Shown here: piece by piece, positions 36,655 through 45,575 of the stretch | How positions within the stretch are numbered: the first letter of the stretch is position 1 | Layout: every line of letters starts with the position of its first letter | Program-made: the position numbers and the translations under genes | Assembly: GCF_900109555.1 (NCBI RefSeq) | Contig: NZ_FNZV01000008.1 | Span: 62,001-126,000, forward strand | DNA length: 64,000 nucleotides | Source: Pacificibacter marinus | GTDB lineage: Bacteria; Pseudomonadota; Alphaproteobacteria; Rhodobacterales; Rhodobacteraceae | Reading direction: 5' to 3' | Notes under the pieces: generated by a model | Seen by the model: the letters and a program-made list of their open reading frames with translations, nothing else | What the model was told of the DNA's origin: nothing | The model's database searches: none

Positions 36655-37548
36655 ATGCGATACAATGCCTACGCGAAAATGTTGACCTCTGCAGGCAAAC
36701 AAACGGCTTATTGGCGTATTGCCGCCGTCCTTGGCATCTCATTTTTGGTGACTGTACTGGTAACACCGATCTGTATCGGATTGATCGGAGGGCTGTCACC
36801 AAACATCAGGGCCTTTAGCCAAACTGAAACAGGGTTTGAGATAGGCACCTCACAAGGCGGATTGTTTGTGATTTTGGCAAGCTTTGCATTGCTGCTTGTG
36901 GCAACTGTTGTGCTGGCCAAGCGATTTGCAGACCGCGATTTGCGCGACATCACCGGCCCCGCCCCTCAGTTGCGTACGCAATTTATTGTAACATTCAAAT
37001 GGATGCTTGGCCTCACAGTTTTGATGATTTTGGTGCCGTCACCCAACCTCGTCAACGAAATGCAAGGCCAGATGCAAATCGGCGCTTGGTTGATGTGGAT
37101 GCCACTTGCCATGACGGGCCTTGCAGTGCAGGTCACTGCGGAAGAAATGTTTTTCCGTGGTTACCTGCAAACCCAGTTGATTGCAGCCACGCGGTCTTAT
37201 TCCAAAGGCATGGTCTTAGCCGCGCTTTTGTTTGGAATCGGACATGTTTCCACTGAAATTGAAGGCATCGCCGCCGTTTTCCCTGTCATTTGGGCCGTAC
37301 TGTTTGGCCTTGTCGCAGGCGATTTAACCGCGCGCAGTGGCACACTTGGCCCTGCTATTGCAGTGCATTTCATCAACAACGCAATGGCCTTGCTCATAGC
37401 GCCCCCCATGGGGCAATTGTCAGGTTTCGGCCTGTGGACTCGCGACATAGACCTCAACACAGCCTATTCCGATCCATGGATTATCTGTTTTGAAGGCCTA
37501 ATTTTGCTCATTACATGGCTCACGGCCCGCATTGCACTCAAGCGTTGA
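36655..37548 (+). CDS. CPBP-family intramembrane glutamic protease (CAAX protease / bacteriocin-processing like)
   Basis: 297 residues, about eight membrane segments. The family motifs are present: EEMFFRGYLQ (motif 1, EExxxR), FGIGHVS (motif 2 His) and AVHFINNAMAL (motif 3 HxxxN). Bacterial members are related to eukaryotic Rce1 and may cleave membrane peptides; substrates are rarely known. The ATG follows GAGGA at 9 bp. It is 63 bp upstream of accD on the same strand, without an obvious terminator in between. Confidence 0.9.
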   Translation: MRYNAYAKMLTSAGKQTAYWRIAAVLGISFLVTVLVTPICIGLIGGLSPNIRAFSQTETGFEIGTSQGGLFVILASFALLLVATVVLAKRFADRDLRDITGPAPQLRTQFIVTFKWMLGLTVLMILVPSPNLVNEMQGQMQIGAWLMWMPLAMTGLAVQVTAEEMFFRGYLQTQLIAATRSYSKGMVLAALLFGIGHVSTEIEGIAAVFPVIWAVLFGLVAGDLTARSGTLGPAIAVHFINNAMALLIAPPMGQLSGFGLWTRDIDLNTAYSDPWIICFEGLILLITWLTARIALKR

Positions 37549-37611
37549 TTGCATTTCCTGCCCGCGCCCCTTATTTGAAACCTAACGCAGACTTCGGCCA
37601 AAGGCTTACGC

Positions 37612-38559
37612 ATGAACTGGATTTCCAACTACGTCCGCCCGACAATCAACTCGCTCTTTTCGCGCAAAGAGACGCCTGACAATCTGTGGACCAAGTGCAC
37701 AGAGTGCGGCACTATGTTGTTCCACCGCGAATTGGCCGACAATCTGAATGTGTGCACCAATTGCGATCACCACATGCATATCACGCCACGTGCGCGCTTT
37801 AAGGCGCTGTTTGATGGCGGTATCTTTTCTGAAATTTCTGTGCCTGCCGTGCTCGAAGATCCGCTGAAATTCCGCGATCAGAAAAAATACCCTGACCGCA
37901 TGAAAGCCGCACAAAAAACGACAGGTGAAAAAGACGCAATGTTGGTGGCCGAAGGCGAAATCGGCCGCACCCCCGTTGTCGTAGCCGCACAGGATTTTTC
38001 CTTTATGGGCGGGTCAATGGGCATGTACGTCGGTAACGCGTTTATCGCGGGCGTCGAGCGTGCAATTAAACTTAAGCGTCCCTTTGTGATGTTCTCGGCA
38101 GCTGGCGGCGCACGTATGCAGGAAGGCATTTTGTCTCTCATGCAAATGCCACGTACCACTGTTGCTATTGAAATGCTCCGCGAAGCAAACCTGCCCTACA
38201 TCGTTGTGCTCACACACCCGACAACAGGCGGCGTGACAGCGTCTTACGCGATGCTGGGCGATGTCCAAATTGCAGAACCCAACGCACTCATCTGCTTCGC
38301 TGGTCCACGCGTGATCGAACAAACAATTCGTGAAAAGCTACCTGAGGGCTTTCAGCGCGCTGAATATCTTTTGGATCACGGCATGCTTGACCGCGTAACG
38401 CACCGCACAAAGATGAAAACCGAACTGGTCACCATCCTACGTATGCTCGGTGGGTTGCCCCCCGCGATTGTGGCCGATCTGCCCTCACCAAGTGCAGTGA
38501 CAGCCTTGCCTGAACCAGACAAGGCACCTGCGACCAAGAAAGCCACAAAATCTAAATAA
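37612..38559 (+). CDS. accD: Acetyl-CoA carboxylase carboxyltransferase subunit beta
   Basis: 315 residues. With AccA it transfers the carboxyl group from biotin to acetyl-CoA, making malonyl-CoA for fatty-acid synthesis. The N-terminal zinc ribbon is complete with Cys29, Cys32, Cys48 and Cys51 in WTKCTECGTM and NVCTNCDHH. The crotonase-like core includes SAAGGARMQEG and HPTTGGVTASYAMLGD. The tail after residue 290 is Ala/Lys/Pro-rich (KAPATKKATKSK), as in relatives. folC follows 125 bp downstream, the accD-folC order seen in many bacteria. Confidence 0.97.
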   Translation: MNWISNYVRPTINSLFSRKETPDNLWTKCTECGTMLFHRELADNLNVCTNCDHHMHITPRARFKALFDGGIFSEISVPAVLEDPLKFRDQKKYPDRMKAAQKTTGEKDAMLVAEGEIGRTPVVVAAQDFSFMGGSMGMYVGNAFIAGVERAIKLKRPFVMFSAAGGARMQEGILSLMQMPRTTVAIEMLREANLPYIVVLTHPTTGGVTASYAMLGDVQIAEPNALICFAGPRVIEQTIREKLPEGFQRAEYLLDHGMLDRVTHRTKMKTELVTILRMLGGLPPAIVADLPSPSAVTALPEPDKAPATKKATKSK

Positions 38560-38684
38560 TGTGCAGCGGGCGGGGGCCTAGGTCGCCCTTGCCCGCACAC
38601 TTCTGACACGCACAAACGCAGTCTGCCGTCACCAAGATTGCCTGTGCAAATCCCCCCATTCATAGTCACCTTCGAGGTCCCCGC

Positions 38685-39950
38685 ATGAGTTCCGATGTCA
38701 TTCTTGATCGCCTGATGTCCCTGCACCCCAAAGTCATCGACCTTGTGCTGGACCGCGTGTGGCGATTGCTCGGCGCGCTGGACAATCCCCAAGACAAACT
38801 GCCCCCTGTGATCCATATTGCTGGCACCAATGGCAAAGGGTCGACCCAAGCCATGATCCGTGCGGGCCTTGAGGGCGCGGGCAAATCGGTTCACGCATAT
38901 ACGTCCCCTCATTTGGCACGGTTTCATGAGCGTATTAGACTGGCAGGCACACTGATCAGCGAAGATGCGTTGCAAGAGATTTTGGAAGAATGCGAACGTG
39001 CCAATGGCGGCGAAACGATCACCTATTTTGAGATCACCACAGTCGCTGGAATTTTAGCTTTTTCGCGCACCCCTGCCGATTTTACTTTGCTGGAAGTTGG
39101 GCTAGGCGGCGTTTTGGATGCCACCAATGTGGTCAACAAACCTGCCCTGACAGTGATCACGCCGATCTCGATCGATCACACGCAATTCTTAGGTGACACG
39201 ATCGAACAGATTGCGACTGAGAAAGCGGGCATCCTCAAACGCGGTGTGCCGTGTATCGTTGGCCCGCAAACGGACGCAGCCCTTGAAGTCATTGAAGCAC
39301 GCGCGGCACGTCTTGGGGCGCCATTGTTGGTGTACGGTCAACATTGGCACGTCGGCGAAGAAAACGGCCGGCTTGTGTACCAAGATGAAACAGGCTTGCG
39401 CGATTTGCCGCTGCCGCGTTTGATCGGCAAGCACCAAGTGCAAAATGCAGGCATGGCTATCGCAGCTCTGCGCCATCTTGATATGGGCGATGACGCCCTA
39501 GAGGCCGCCGTGACACAAGTCGAGTGGCCCGCGCGGATGCAGCGCCTAAAAACAGGCCCTTTGATTGAGGCCGCGCCTTTGGGTGAATTATGGCTGGATG
39601 GCGGACACAACCCTGCCGCAGGATTAGCGCTGGCAGAGGCTATGGACCGCCTGCCCAAACGCCCGACCCATTTGATTTGCGGCATGCTAAAAACCAAAGA
39701 CATCGCGGGCTATTTACGCCCGATGGCGCGGCATGCTCAAACACTACACGCTTTGTCTATTCCAGGGGAAACCGCGACACTTAGTGCAGATGAAACGGCT
39801 CACATTGCGCGCAGTGTTGGTATAGATGCAGAGCAAAGTGACAGTGTACTCAGCGCTGTAAAAACCATCGTCAAGCGCGATCCAGAGGCTCGTATTTTGA
39901 TTTGCGGATCGCTGTATCTGGCTGGCGCCATTTTACGCGAAAATGGTTAA
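38685..39950 (+). CDS. folC: Bifunctional folylpolyglutamate synthase / dihydrofolate synthase
   Basis: 421 residues. Adds glutamate to dihydropteroate and to folates. A Mur-ligase-like ATP site HIAGTNGKGSTQAM is at about 45-58, the SPHLARFHERIR folate-loop block follows, then EVGLGGVLDATNVV and THTQFLGDT-type (here SIDHTQFLGDTIEQIA) and the C-terminal LWLDGGHNPAAG. All expected catalytic blocks are intact. Situated after accD, convergent with zapE, with 9 bp between the stops. Confidence 0.95.
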   Translation: MSSDVILDRLMSLHPKVIDLVLDRVWRLLGALDNPQDKLPPVIHIAGTNGKGSTQAMIRAGLEGAGKSVHAYTSPHLARFHERIRLAGTLISEDALQEILEECERANGGETITYFEITTVAGILAFSRTPADFTLLEVGLGGVLDATNVVNKPALTVITPISIDHTQFLGDTIEQIATEKAGILKRGVPCIVGPQTDAALEVIEARAARLGAPLLVYGQHWHVGEENGRLVYQDETGLRDLPLPRLIGKHQVQNAGMAIAALRHLDMGDDALEAAVTQVEWPARMQRLKTGPLIEAAPLGELWLDGGHNPAAGLALAEAMDRLPKRPTHLICGMLKTKDIAGYLRPMARHAQTLHALSIPGETATLSADETAHIARSVGIDAEQSDSVLSAVKTIVKRDPEARILICGSLYLAGAILRENG

Positions 39951-39959
39951 CCCAGAACC

Positions 39960-41048
39960 TTAGGCATCCGCATCCTTGGCCCAATCTTTGTCCTGCATTT
40001 CACGCAACCGCGATGCTGTGCGTTCAAATTCAAACACACCTGCGCCCTCGATATATAGGCTTTCAGGCTCATCCACGGCGCTGGCCACAACACGTACCTT
40101 GGCTTCATAAAGCGCATCAACCAGTGTCACAAAACGCTTGGCCTCATTAAAATTACCGCGCCCCAAACGCGGGATATCTTCAATGATCAAAAGCTTCACC
40201 GCATCGGCAATCGCCAGATAATCCCCAGGGCCAAACATTTGCCCGCACAGATCCCAAAACGTTGCCCGTGCGATACCATTGTGGAACTTGGGCAGAACCA
40301 CATCGCGGCCCTTCACCCTAATTGTCAGGCTTTCTGTGGCCGCGCCGGTTAGATCATTCCAAATCTCATCAATGGTTGCGCGAGTGTCAGCATTGATAGG
40401 ACTAAAATACACTGGCGTTCCGGTCAAACGCCCCTGACGATAATCAACAGGCGAATGCAGATGATGCACTTCAAGCTTGTCTTTGATGATGTCGATAAAG
40501 GGTAAAAATAACTGCCGATTTAGGCCGTTTTTATACAAATCGTCCGGCACTCGGTTTGATGTCGTAACGACCGTAACACCCCGCGCAAACAGCCCTTCGA
40601 ATAAGCGCCCAACAATCATCGCATCAGCGATATCCGTGATCTGCATTTCGTCGAAACACAACAACCGTATATCTGCGGCCACCTTATCGATGACCGGCAC
40701 AATCGTGTCAGAGACGCCCTTTTTGCGGGCCTCGAAAATCTGGCTCTGCACCTCTTGCATAAAAGCATGAAAATGCACGCGCCGCGATGGGACGGGCGAA
40801 TGCTCATGAAACAAATCCATCAACATAGATTTGCCACGACCGACACCGCCCCAAATATACAAGCCCTTGGCGGCAGTCGGCTTTTTACGCCCGCCAATCA
40901 AAGATAAAAGCCCACGCTTGCCCATTGATGCTGTACTCAGTTCAGCATGCAAGCGATCGAAAAGCGGCAAAATGGCTTCCTGTGCGGGGTCCGCACGCAG
41001 CGTTCCATCCGCCACACGGGCTGTGTAAATCTGTGTCAACGTGTTCAT
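39960..41048 (-). CDS. zapE: Cell division ATPase ZapE (AFG1-like)
   Basis: 362 residues. Walker A GGVGRGKSMLMDLF at about 67-80, Walker B IRLLCFDEMQITD, and a sensor-like TSNRVPDDLYKNGL match the AFG1/ZapE family. In E. coli ZapE modulates Z-ring stability under stress; mitochondrial Afg1 assists turnover of respiratory proteins. Cytoplasmic, membrane-associated. Minus strand, convergent with folC, and divergent from the MFS gene across 113 bp. Confidence 0.93.
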   Translation of the reverse strand: MNTLTQIYTARVADGTLRADPAQEAILPLFDRLHAELSTASMGKRGLLSLIGGRKKPTAAKGLYIWGGVGRGKSMLMDLFHEHSPVPSRRVHFHAFMQEVQSQIFEARKKGVSDTIVPVIDKVAADIRLLCFDEMQITDIADAMIVGRLFEGLFARGVTVVTTSNRVPDDLYKNGLNRQLFLPFIDIIKDKLEVHHLHSPVDYRQGRLTGTPVYFSPINADTRATIDEIWNDLTGAATESLTIRVKGRDVVLPKFHNGIARATFWDLCGQMFGPGDYLAIADAVKLLIIEDIPRLGRGNFNEAKRFVTLVDALYEAKVRVVASAVDEPESLYIEGAGVFEFERTASRLREMQDKDWAKDADA

Positions 41049-41161
41049 GTCGTATCCATACCCCCCCAGTCACCATAAGAAAAGATGATGTGAACCATGC
41101 CAATAATTTGTTTGACTTGATGCGGCTGCGCACGAATAGAGAGACCTCAAAGGAGACACCT

Positions 41162-42415
41162 ATGCCCAGCACGCGCGCGCCCCTCATCACCCCCGTCTTG
41201 ATCGCGGGGTGTGCTGTTATCTTAGTTGGGTTTGCCATTCGGGCGTCCTTCGGAGTTTTTCAAATTCCAATCGCAACGGAATTCAATTGGCCCCGCGCCG
41301 AGTTTTCCATGGCAATCGCGATTCAGAATTTGTTTTGGGGGATCGGGCAACCAATTTTTGGGGCTTTAGCCGAACGCATAGGTGACCGCAAAGCGATCAT
41401 CATTGGGGCGATTTTCTATGCCGCAGGTCTGGTGCTGTCTTCGTTTTCAGTGACACCCGAGGCGCATCAATTTTTTGAAATGCTTGTTGGTTTTGGGATC
41501 GCAGGTACAGGATTTGGTGTTATTTTAGCCGTCGTTGGACGCGCCGCATCGAATGAAAATCGCTCGATGTCGTTGGCAATCGCAACCGCAGCAGGCTCTG
41601 CTGGGCAAGTGTTTGGTGCGCCTTTGGCAGAATGGCTTTTGAACTTTATGGTGTGGCAGCAGGTTTTCGTTGTATTTGCCGCAGCTATCCTTGCCGTGCT
41701 TTTGGTCTTGCCCATGATGCGTTCCCCGCAGCTGGCAAGCAAAGCCGAACTTGAAGACAGTCTTGGCCAGATTTTGGTTAAAGCCTTTAAAGACCCAAGT
41801 TACACTTTAATTTTTCTGGGCTTCTTTTCTTGCGGGTACCAACTTGCTTTTATCACCGCGCATTTTCCAGCGCTCGTGACCGAAATGTGCGGCGCAATAG
41901 ATCCAACCGGCCTATTGGCCAATCTGGGCATAACCTCAACTTCAGCACTTGGGGCGATTTCAATTTCATTGATCGGAGCAGCCAATATTGCAGGGACTTT
42001 GTATGCTGGGTATCTGGGCAACCGTTTTCAGAAAAAATATATCCTGACAGGTGTTTATGTTCTACGCGCCATTGCTGCCATTTTGTTTATCATGCTGCCA
42101 ATCACCCCAGCATCCGTGTTAGTTTTCTCGCTCGTGATGGGAGCTCTGTGGCTGGCAACTGTACCGCTAACTTCGGGTCTTGTTGCGCATATTTACGGGC
42201 TGAAATACATGGGCACACTCTATGGGATCGTGTTCTTTTCCCATCAACTTGGCGCGTTTTTAGGCGTCTGGTTGGGTGGGCGGCTCTATGATATTTACGG
42301 CGACTACACTGCTGTTTGGTGGGTTGGAATCGCCGTTGGTATTTTTTCTGCCGTCATACATTTACCGATCAAAGAAGTGCCCTTGGGGAAAAGGATCGCC
42401 AAAGCTCGCCCCTAA
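41162..42415 (+). CDS. MFS transporter (oxalate/formate antiporter or monocarboxylate-like)
   Basis: 417 residues with twelve predicted membrane segments, started at the ATG at 41162 (AAAGGAG upstream). AERIGDRKAIIIGAIFYAAG after the second helix is the MFS motif A region. The FGVFQIPIATEFNWPRAEFSMAIA start is typical of the OFA/monocarboxylate branch, so an organic acid substrate is plausible. The stop overlaps the convergent HAD gene by four bases. Confidence 0.88.
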   Translation: MPSTRAPLITPVLIAGCAVILVGFAIRASFGVFQIPIATEFNWPRAEFSMAIAIQNLFWGIGQPIFGALAERIGDRKAIIIGAIFYAAGLVLSSFSVTPEAHQFFEMLVGFGIAGTGFGVILAVVGRAASNENRSMSLAIATAAGSAGQVFGAPLAEWLLNFMVWQQVFVVFAAAILAVLLVLPMMRSPQLASKAELEDSLGQILVKAFKDPSYTLIFLGFFSCGYQLAFITAHFPALVTEMCGAIDPTGLLANLGITSTSALGAISISLIGAANIAGTLYAGYLGNRFQKKYILTGVYVLRAIAAILFIMLPITPASVLVFSLVMGALWLATVPLTSGLVAHIYGLKYMGTLYGIVFFSHQLGAFLGVWLGGRLYDIYGDYTAVWWVGIAVGIFSAVIHLPIKEVPLGKRIAKARP

Positions 42416-43035
42416 AGACCTGCTTCGGCTTTGGTCAAAAGTCCCTCTGACACCAGCTTTTCGGCCCAACCTTTGGAGCCTTCGAAAAGATGTGTTTGCC
42501 AACCACGGCTGGCCGCCATGTTGATATTGTCGATCCGATCATCCGTAAACAGCATGCGTGCTGGGGCCGTCTTTTCGCCAGCCTCAACCATGTCATAAAT
42601 CAACCTATGCGGCTTCACGCAGCCCATGCGACCCGACACGTAGGTTTGGTCAAACTCTGTTAAGAATGGGTATTTCGTTTCTGCGAACTCAAAGCTTTCA
42701 ATCCCGAAATTGGTCAATGCAATCACGCGGATACCTTTGGTCCGTAAGGCACGCAACAAGGCAACCGAATGAGGAATCGCCGGCGCTGCCATTTTGATCC
42801 AATCGAAATACCACATAAGAATTTCATCGTGAAACTCAGGGTAGTTTTTAGCGGCAACTTCAATAGTTTCGCGAAATGGTGCCCCGCGATCTATTTGATC
42901 ATTGATATCGTGCAGATCTACGGCTGCAAACATATCCATGCGGCGTGCCTTGCCGATCACCGCATCATAGTGGCGCTCGGGTTGCCATTCGATCAGTACA
43001 TTTCCAATGTCAAAAACAACGGTCTCAATCGTCAT
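42412..43035 (-). CDS. HAD-family hydrolase, YihX/haloacid-dehalogenase-like subgroup
   Basis: 207 residues. The motif I is [13 protein letters not shown] with nucleophile Asp9; the usual second Asp at +2 is Gly, a feature shared by the YihX (alpha-D-glucose-1-phosphatase-like) and epoxide-hydrolase N-domain subgroup. ALTNFG is motif II and [10 protein letters not shown] motif IV. The substrate is probably a small phosphorylated sugar or metabolite. Start overlaps the YaiI-family stop (ATGA); last gene of the mbfA cluster. Confidence 0.85.
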   Translation of the reverse strand: MTIETVVFDIGNVLIEWQPERHYDAVIGKARRMDMFAAVDLHDINDQIDRGAPFRETIEVAAKNYPEFHDEILMWYFDWIKMAAPAIPHSVALLRALRTKGIRVIALTNFGIESFEFAETKYPFLTEFDQTYVSGRMGCVKPHRLIYDMVEAGEKTAPARMLFTDDRIDNINMAASRGWQTHLFEGSKGWAEKLVSEGLLTKAEAGL

Positions 43036-43523
43036 GCGATATCCCTTTTGGCGGCCTGAACTGCGCGCTCCAATGCGTCTAGGAACCGTGAACGATCCGC
43101 TTTGGAAAAAGGTTTTCCGCCGCCTTGGCGAAAGGGATCAGCAGCACGCAGGTCAGTCATCAAATCACGCGTTGCCAGCACATTGCCAATGTTCGCCGAG
43201 GTGAGTGGCTCACCATTATGTTTGAGTACACGCGCACCAGATTCGACCACCTTCGCAGCAAGCGGAATGTCCCCAGTGATCACCACATCGCCCACTCCTG
43301 CGCGATCCGCGATCCACATATCCGCCACGTCAGGACCATCTGGTACAAAGATCATTTCAACATAAGGATTTGCGGAAGGGCGTAAGCCGCCATTGCAAAC
43401 CAAAAGACATTGCATCTTGTGGCGCGTCGCAACCTTTTCTGCCTCGTCTTTTACAGGGCATGCATCCGCATCGACATAAATTTTGGGTATCTTTGGGGGC
43501 GTGGTCAAAGTGGTATCCGTCAC
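43032..43523 (-). CDS. YaiI/YqxD family protein (DUF188, PIN-like)
   Basis: 163 residues from a GTG at 43523 with a textbook AAAGGAG 8 bp upstream; an ATG 36 bp further up lies inside mbfA's end and is disfavoured. Family blocks: [46 protein letters not shown] and [22 protein letters not shown]. The fold is related to PIN nucleases, with acidic residues at conserved places, but the activity is unknown. Between mbfA (22 bp) and the HAD gene (4-bp overlap). Confidence 0.9.
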   Translation of the reverse strand: MTDTTLTTPPKIPKIYVDADACPVKDEAEKVATRHKMQCLLVCNGGLRPSANPYVEMIFVPDGPDVADMWIADRAGVGDVVITGDIPLAAKVVESGARVLKHNGEPLTSANIGNVLATRDLMTDLRAADPFRQGGGKPFSKADRSRFLDALERAVQAAKRDIA

Positions 43524-43545
43524 AGTGGTCTCCTTTGGTGCAAGT

Positions 43546-44523
43546 TTACCCGCCCCCAATCAAAGCGCCAGCGGCAAAAACCAACCCGCCCCCTAAAACG
43601 ACCTGAAAAACGGCCCGCATAATCGGCGTTTCCATGTATTTATTTTGAATCCAAGCAATGGCCCACAGTTCAATGAACACAACAAAGAAGGCCGTAATCG
43701 TCGCAGTCCAAAAATCTGGAATCAGATAGGGCAACGTATGGCCCAAGCCGCCAAGCGTAGTCATAACACCCGCAGCAATACCACGTTTAATCGGCGACCC
43801 GCGCCCTGACAGCTGACCATCATCCGATGCAGCCTCGGTAAAGCCCATAGATATTCCCGCGCCTACTGAGGCAGCCAGTCCAACCAGAAATGTTGTATGA
43901 GTACTTTGTGTGGCGAACGCCGTGGCAAAGATCGGCGCAAGGGTGGAAACGGACCCATCCATCAGTCCCGCCAAACCCGGTTGCACCCACGTTAAAACAA
44001 ACTTGCGATGTGCGTCACTGTCCTCGGCCTCCTTACTGCGTCCGCCAAGGTGCTCCTCCATCAGCGCGCCCGCTTTTTTATCATGCCCAGCCTCTGCTGC
44101 GGCAAGTTGGCCAAGTAATGCACGCGTGTCTGCATCCTTGGTTAGCGTTACAGCTTTGAGATAAAAGGCTTCGGCGGCTTGTTCCATTCCTCGCGCCTCT
44201 GAACGGATACGTTCAAGAGATAGGTTTTCGATCAGCCAAACAGGTTTGCGGGCATAATATCCTGACACATGTTCACGTCGGATCATGGGAATCATATCCC
44301 CAAAACGTTTTTGGTGAAGCTCGATCAACAGCACTCGGTGCGCATCTTCCTCTTGCGCCATCTCATCAAATACCGCTGCGCTGCTGGGGTACTCATCGCG
44401 TAAATTGTGGGCGTAGGTTCGATAGATGCGCGCGTCATCTTCTTCAGATGAAATCGCGAGAGCTAGGATGTCTTGTTCAGACAGATCCGAAAATCGTTTT
44501 CGTTGTGCAAATCCGGGGATCAT
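43546..44523 (-). CDS. mbfA: Membrane-bound ferritin-like iron exporter MbfA (erythrin-VIT1 fusion)
   Basis: 325 residues. The N-terminal half (about 18-165) is an erythrin-type ferritin-like four-helix domain with metal ligands in the repeated ExxxxxxxY/ExxH pattern: [21 protein letters not shown], and [10 protein letters not shown]. The C-terminal half is a VIT1/CCC1-like membrane domain with five helices ([35 protein letters not shown]). In Bradyrhizobium and Agrobacterium MbfA exports iron and protects against peroxide, under Irr repression. A 15-bp palindrome matching the Irr element sits just upstream of the ribosome-binding site (AAGGA), supporting the same control here. Confidence 0.92.
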   Translation of the reverse strand: MIPGFAQRKRFSDLSEQDILALAISSEEDDARIYRTYAHNLRDEYPSSAAVFDEMAQEEDAHRVLLIELHQKRFGDMIPMIRREHVSGYYARKPVWLIENLSLERIRSEARGMEQAAEAFYLKAVTLTKDADTRALLGQLAAAEAGHDKKAGALMEEHLGGRSKEAEDSDAHRKFVLTWVQPGLAGLMDGSVSTLAPIFATAFATQSTHTTFLVGLAASVGAGISMGFTEAASDDGQLSGRGSPIKRGIAAGVMTTLGGLGHTLPYLIPDFWTATITAFFVVFIELWAIAWIQNKYMETPIMRAVFQVVLGGGLVFAAGALIGGG

Positions 44524-44536
44524 GATGGCATCCTTT

Positions 44537-44551
44537 TTAGAACGGTTCTAA
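44537..44551. promoter_or_regulatory. Irr-type iron control element (ICE) upstream of mbfA
   Basis: TTAGAACGGTTCTAA: perfect 6-bp arms around CGG, extended to TTTAGAA on one side. It lies 14-28 bp before the mbfA start codon, directly upstream of the AAGGA ribosome-binding site, where bound repressor would block transcription. The alphaproteobacterial ICE is described as TTTAGAA-N3-TTCTAAA, so the match is nearly complete. Irr itself is not encoded in the window. Confidence 0.8.
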
Positions 44552-44677
44552 TATACCACTTCAGCGCGGCTGCGCAACTCTTGTCGTAACACTGCACGCG
44601 CAACACCCCTGCTGCACAAAATACCTAGCAGGTTGCGCAAAATGGCTAAACCTTGATGCTATTCAGGCAATACGCGC

Positions 44678-45109
44678 CTACATCCGATACTCAGAGTGAC
44701 ACCCTTTGCAAGAGCCGCCGATCGCCTCCATCGCGGCTCCGATAGACCCCGCATCAACAATCGATACAGCCTCAGCCGCAGCAGTCATCGCATTGGCCTT
44801 GGCGACAAAATCATCCCAGTTGGTCCAAATCTCAGGCTTTGCTTCGCTCATCGGGTCCGTTTCTTGTGCTTCAAACAAAGTCGGTAACATCGCCGACTGT
44901 ACAGCAACAACATCGACCGCAGCCTCAGCCGCAGTAGCATCAAAATCGACAGAGCCTTTCGCCATATTGCCTAATGTTTTCATCGCACCGCCAATCGCTT
45001 TCATCGCATCCATGCGGGCCTGAACTGCTGTATTTTCTACAGCAGCATGTGCGACGGCTGCTATTGAAAAGCTCAGAAAAAGTACGGAGGCCGTAAGTAG
45101 ATTTCTCAT
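44678..45109 (-). CDS. Cytochrome c' / c556-type monohaem protein
   Basis: 143 residues. A signal peptide (1-22, AAVAHA) precedes a four-helix-bundle region. The haem-attachment motif CKGCH is near the C-terminus (about 135-139), as expected of cytochrome c' and c556 with their C-terminal haem. The helix-1 Met in ARMDAMKAIGGAMKTLG supplies a plausible axial ligand. Periplasmic; the family binds NO or transfers electrons. AGGAG lies 7 bp before the ATG. Monocistronic, with the structured 494-bp stretch upstream. Confidence 0.9.
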   Translation of the reverse strand: MRNLLTASVLFLSFSIAAVAHAAVENTAVQARMDAMKAIGGAMKTLGNMAKGSVDFDATAAEAAVDVVAVQSAMLPTLFEAQETDPMSEAKPEIWTNWDDFVAKANAMTAAAEAVSIVDAGSIGAAMEAIGGSCKGCHSEYRM

Positions 45110-45275
45110 AAATATCTCCTATGGAATGTTACGCGACACAAATATGAATGAAGCTGGCTATGCCAAAATCCATCCCGACACCTAAAACAGTACCGCATCT
45201 GCCGCAAAACAAAACTCACAAATTGACAAAACATCACAGACCGAGCGTGCAAAGGTATCGAATTGTGATGCAGGC

Positions 45276-45366
45276 TATACTGGGAGCAATGCATGCGCCC
45301 TGCCGAAAGGTGCCAGCATTGTCCATACGAAAAGCCGAAGCAGGGTTACCTGCTTCGGCTTTTGGG
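45276..45366 (+). ncRNA. Candidate small RNA with promoter -10 and intrinsic terminator
   Basis: A TATACT hexamer at 45276-45281 (preceded by GGC, weak -35) would start transcription near 45287. The transcript would fold into a first hairpin with outer stem CAATGC/GCATTG (45287-45292 with 45316-45321) and inner stem GCGCC/GGTGC (45295-45299 with 45309-45313). It would end in a perfect 15-bp stem with loop GTTA at 45330-45363 whose 3' arm ends in TTTT. The inner loop CTGCCGAAA is single-stranded. No homologous RNA family is recognised; orientation could also be minus, as the terminator stem is A/T-flanked on both sides. Confidence 0.45.
45330..45363. terminator. Strong hairpin terminator with no gene upstream
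   Basis: AAAAGCCGAAGCAGG and CCTGCTTCGGCTTTT form a perfect 15-bp stem around GTTA. Both flanking coding genes point away from it, so whatever it terminates is not one of the annotated proteins. Confidence 0.75.
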
Positions 45367-45373
45367 TACTGTT

Positions 45374-45445
45374 GAGCGAGATCCCCGAAATCGCGAACTG
45401 GGTGGGGGCTATTAAACCGCGACCCCGGGGTAAGCGTTCTCGCTC
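45374..45445. other. Nested rod-like inverted repeat (possible structured RNA)
   Basis: Three nested stems in perfect order: GAGCGAGA/TCTCGCTC (45374-45381 with 45438-45445), CCCCG/CGGGG (45383-45387 with 45426-45430) and TCGCG/CGCGA (45391-45395 with 45418-45422), closing a 22-nt loop that contains TGGGTGGGGGC. All 18 pairs are Watson-Crick. This is much more regular than expected by chance and suggests a leader or small RNA upstream of the DUF2794 gene. It does not match any riboswitch or 6S/SRP consensus I know. Confidence 0.5.
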
Positions 45446-45535
45446 TGTATCTAACTTTGCTCGAAAAAGCAGGCGAAAAAAGGGAGTTAAAAAGGAAACC
45501 TACAGTTCTTTTTGCGGCAATACTGAGGCACAACC

Positions 45536-45575
45536 AAATCAAGCTCTATAATTCTCAGACCTAGTATCTTGATTT
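45536..45575 (+). promoter_or_regulatory. Inverted repeat flanking a consensus -10 box, promoter of the DUF2794 gene
   Basis: AAATCAAG (45536-45543) and CTTGATTT (45568-45575) are perfect 8-bp arms around a 24-nt segment containing TATAAT at 45547-45552. Transcription would begin near 45559, about 45 bp before the ATG. The dyad centred on the start region is a plausible operator, or a 5'-UTR hairpin if transcription starts upstream. The -35 region is weak (TGAGGC). Confidence 0.45.

Noticed and set aside
38561-38602. GC-rich imperfect hairpin after accD
   Set aside because: Stem has several mismatches and no T-run; not convincing as a terminator.
45234-45542. 102-codon minus-strand frame in the structured gap
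   Set aside because: No ribosome-binding site, crosses all three hairpins, and no protein-like composition.
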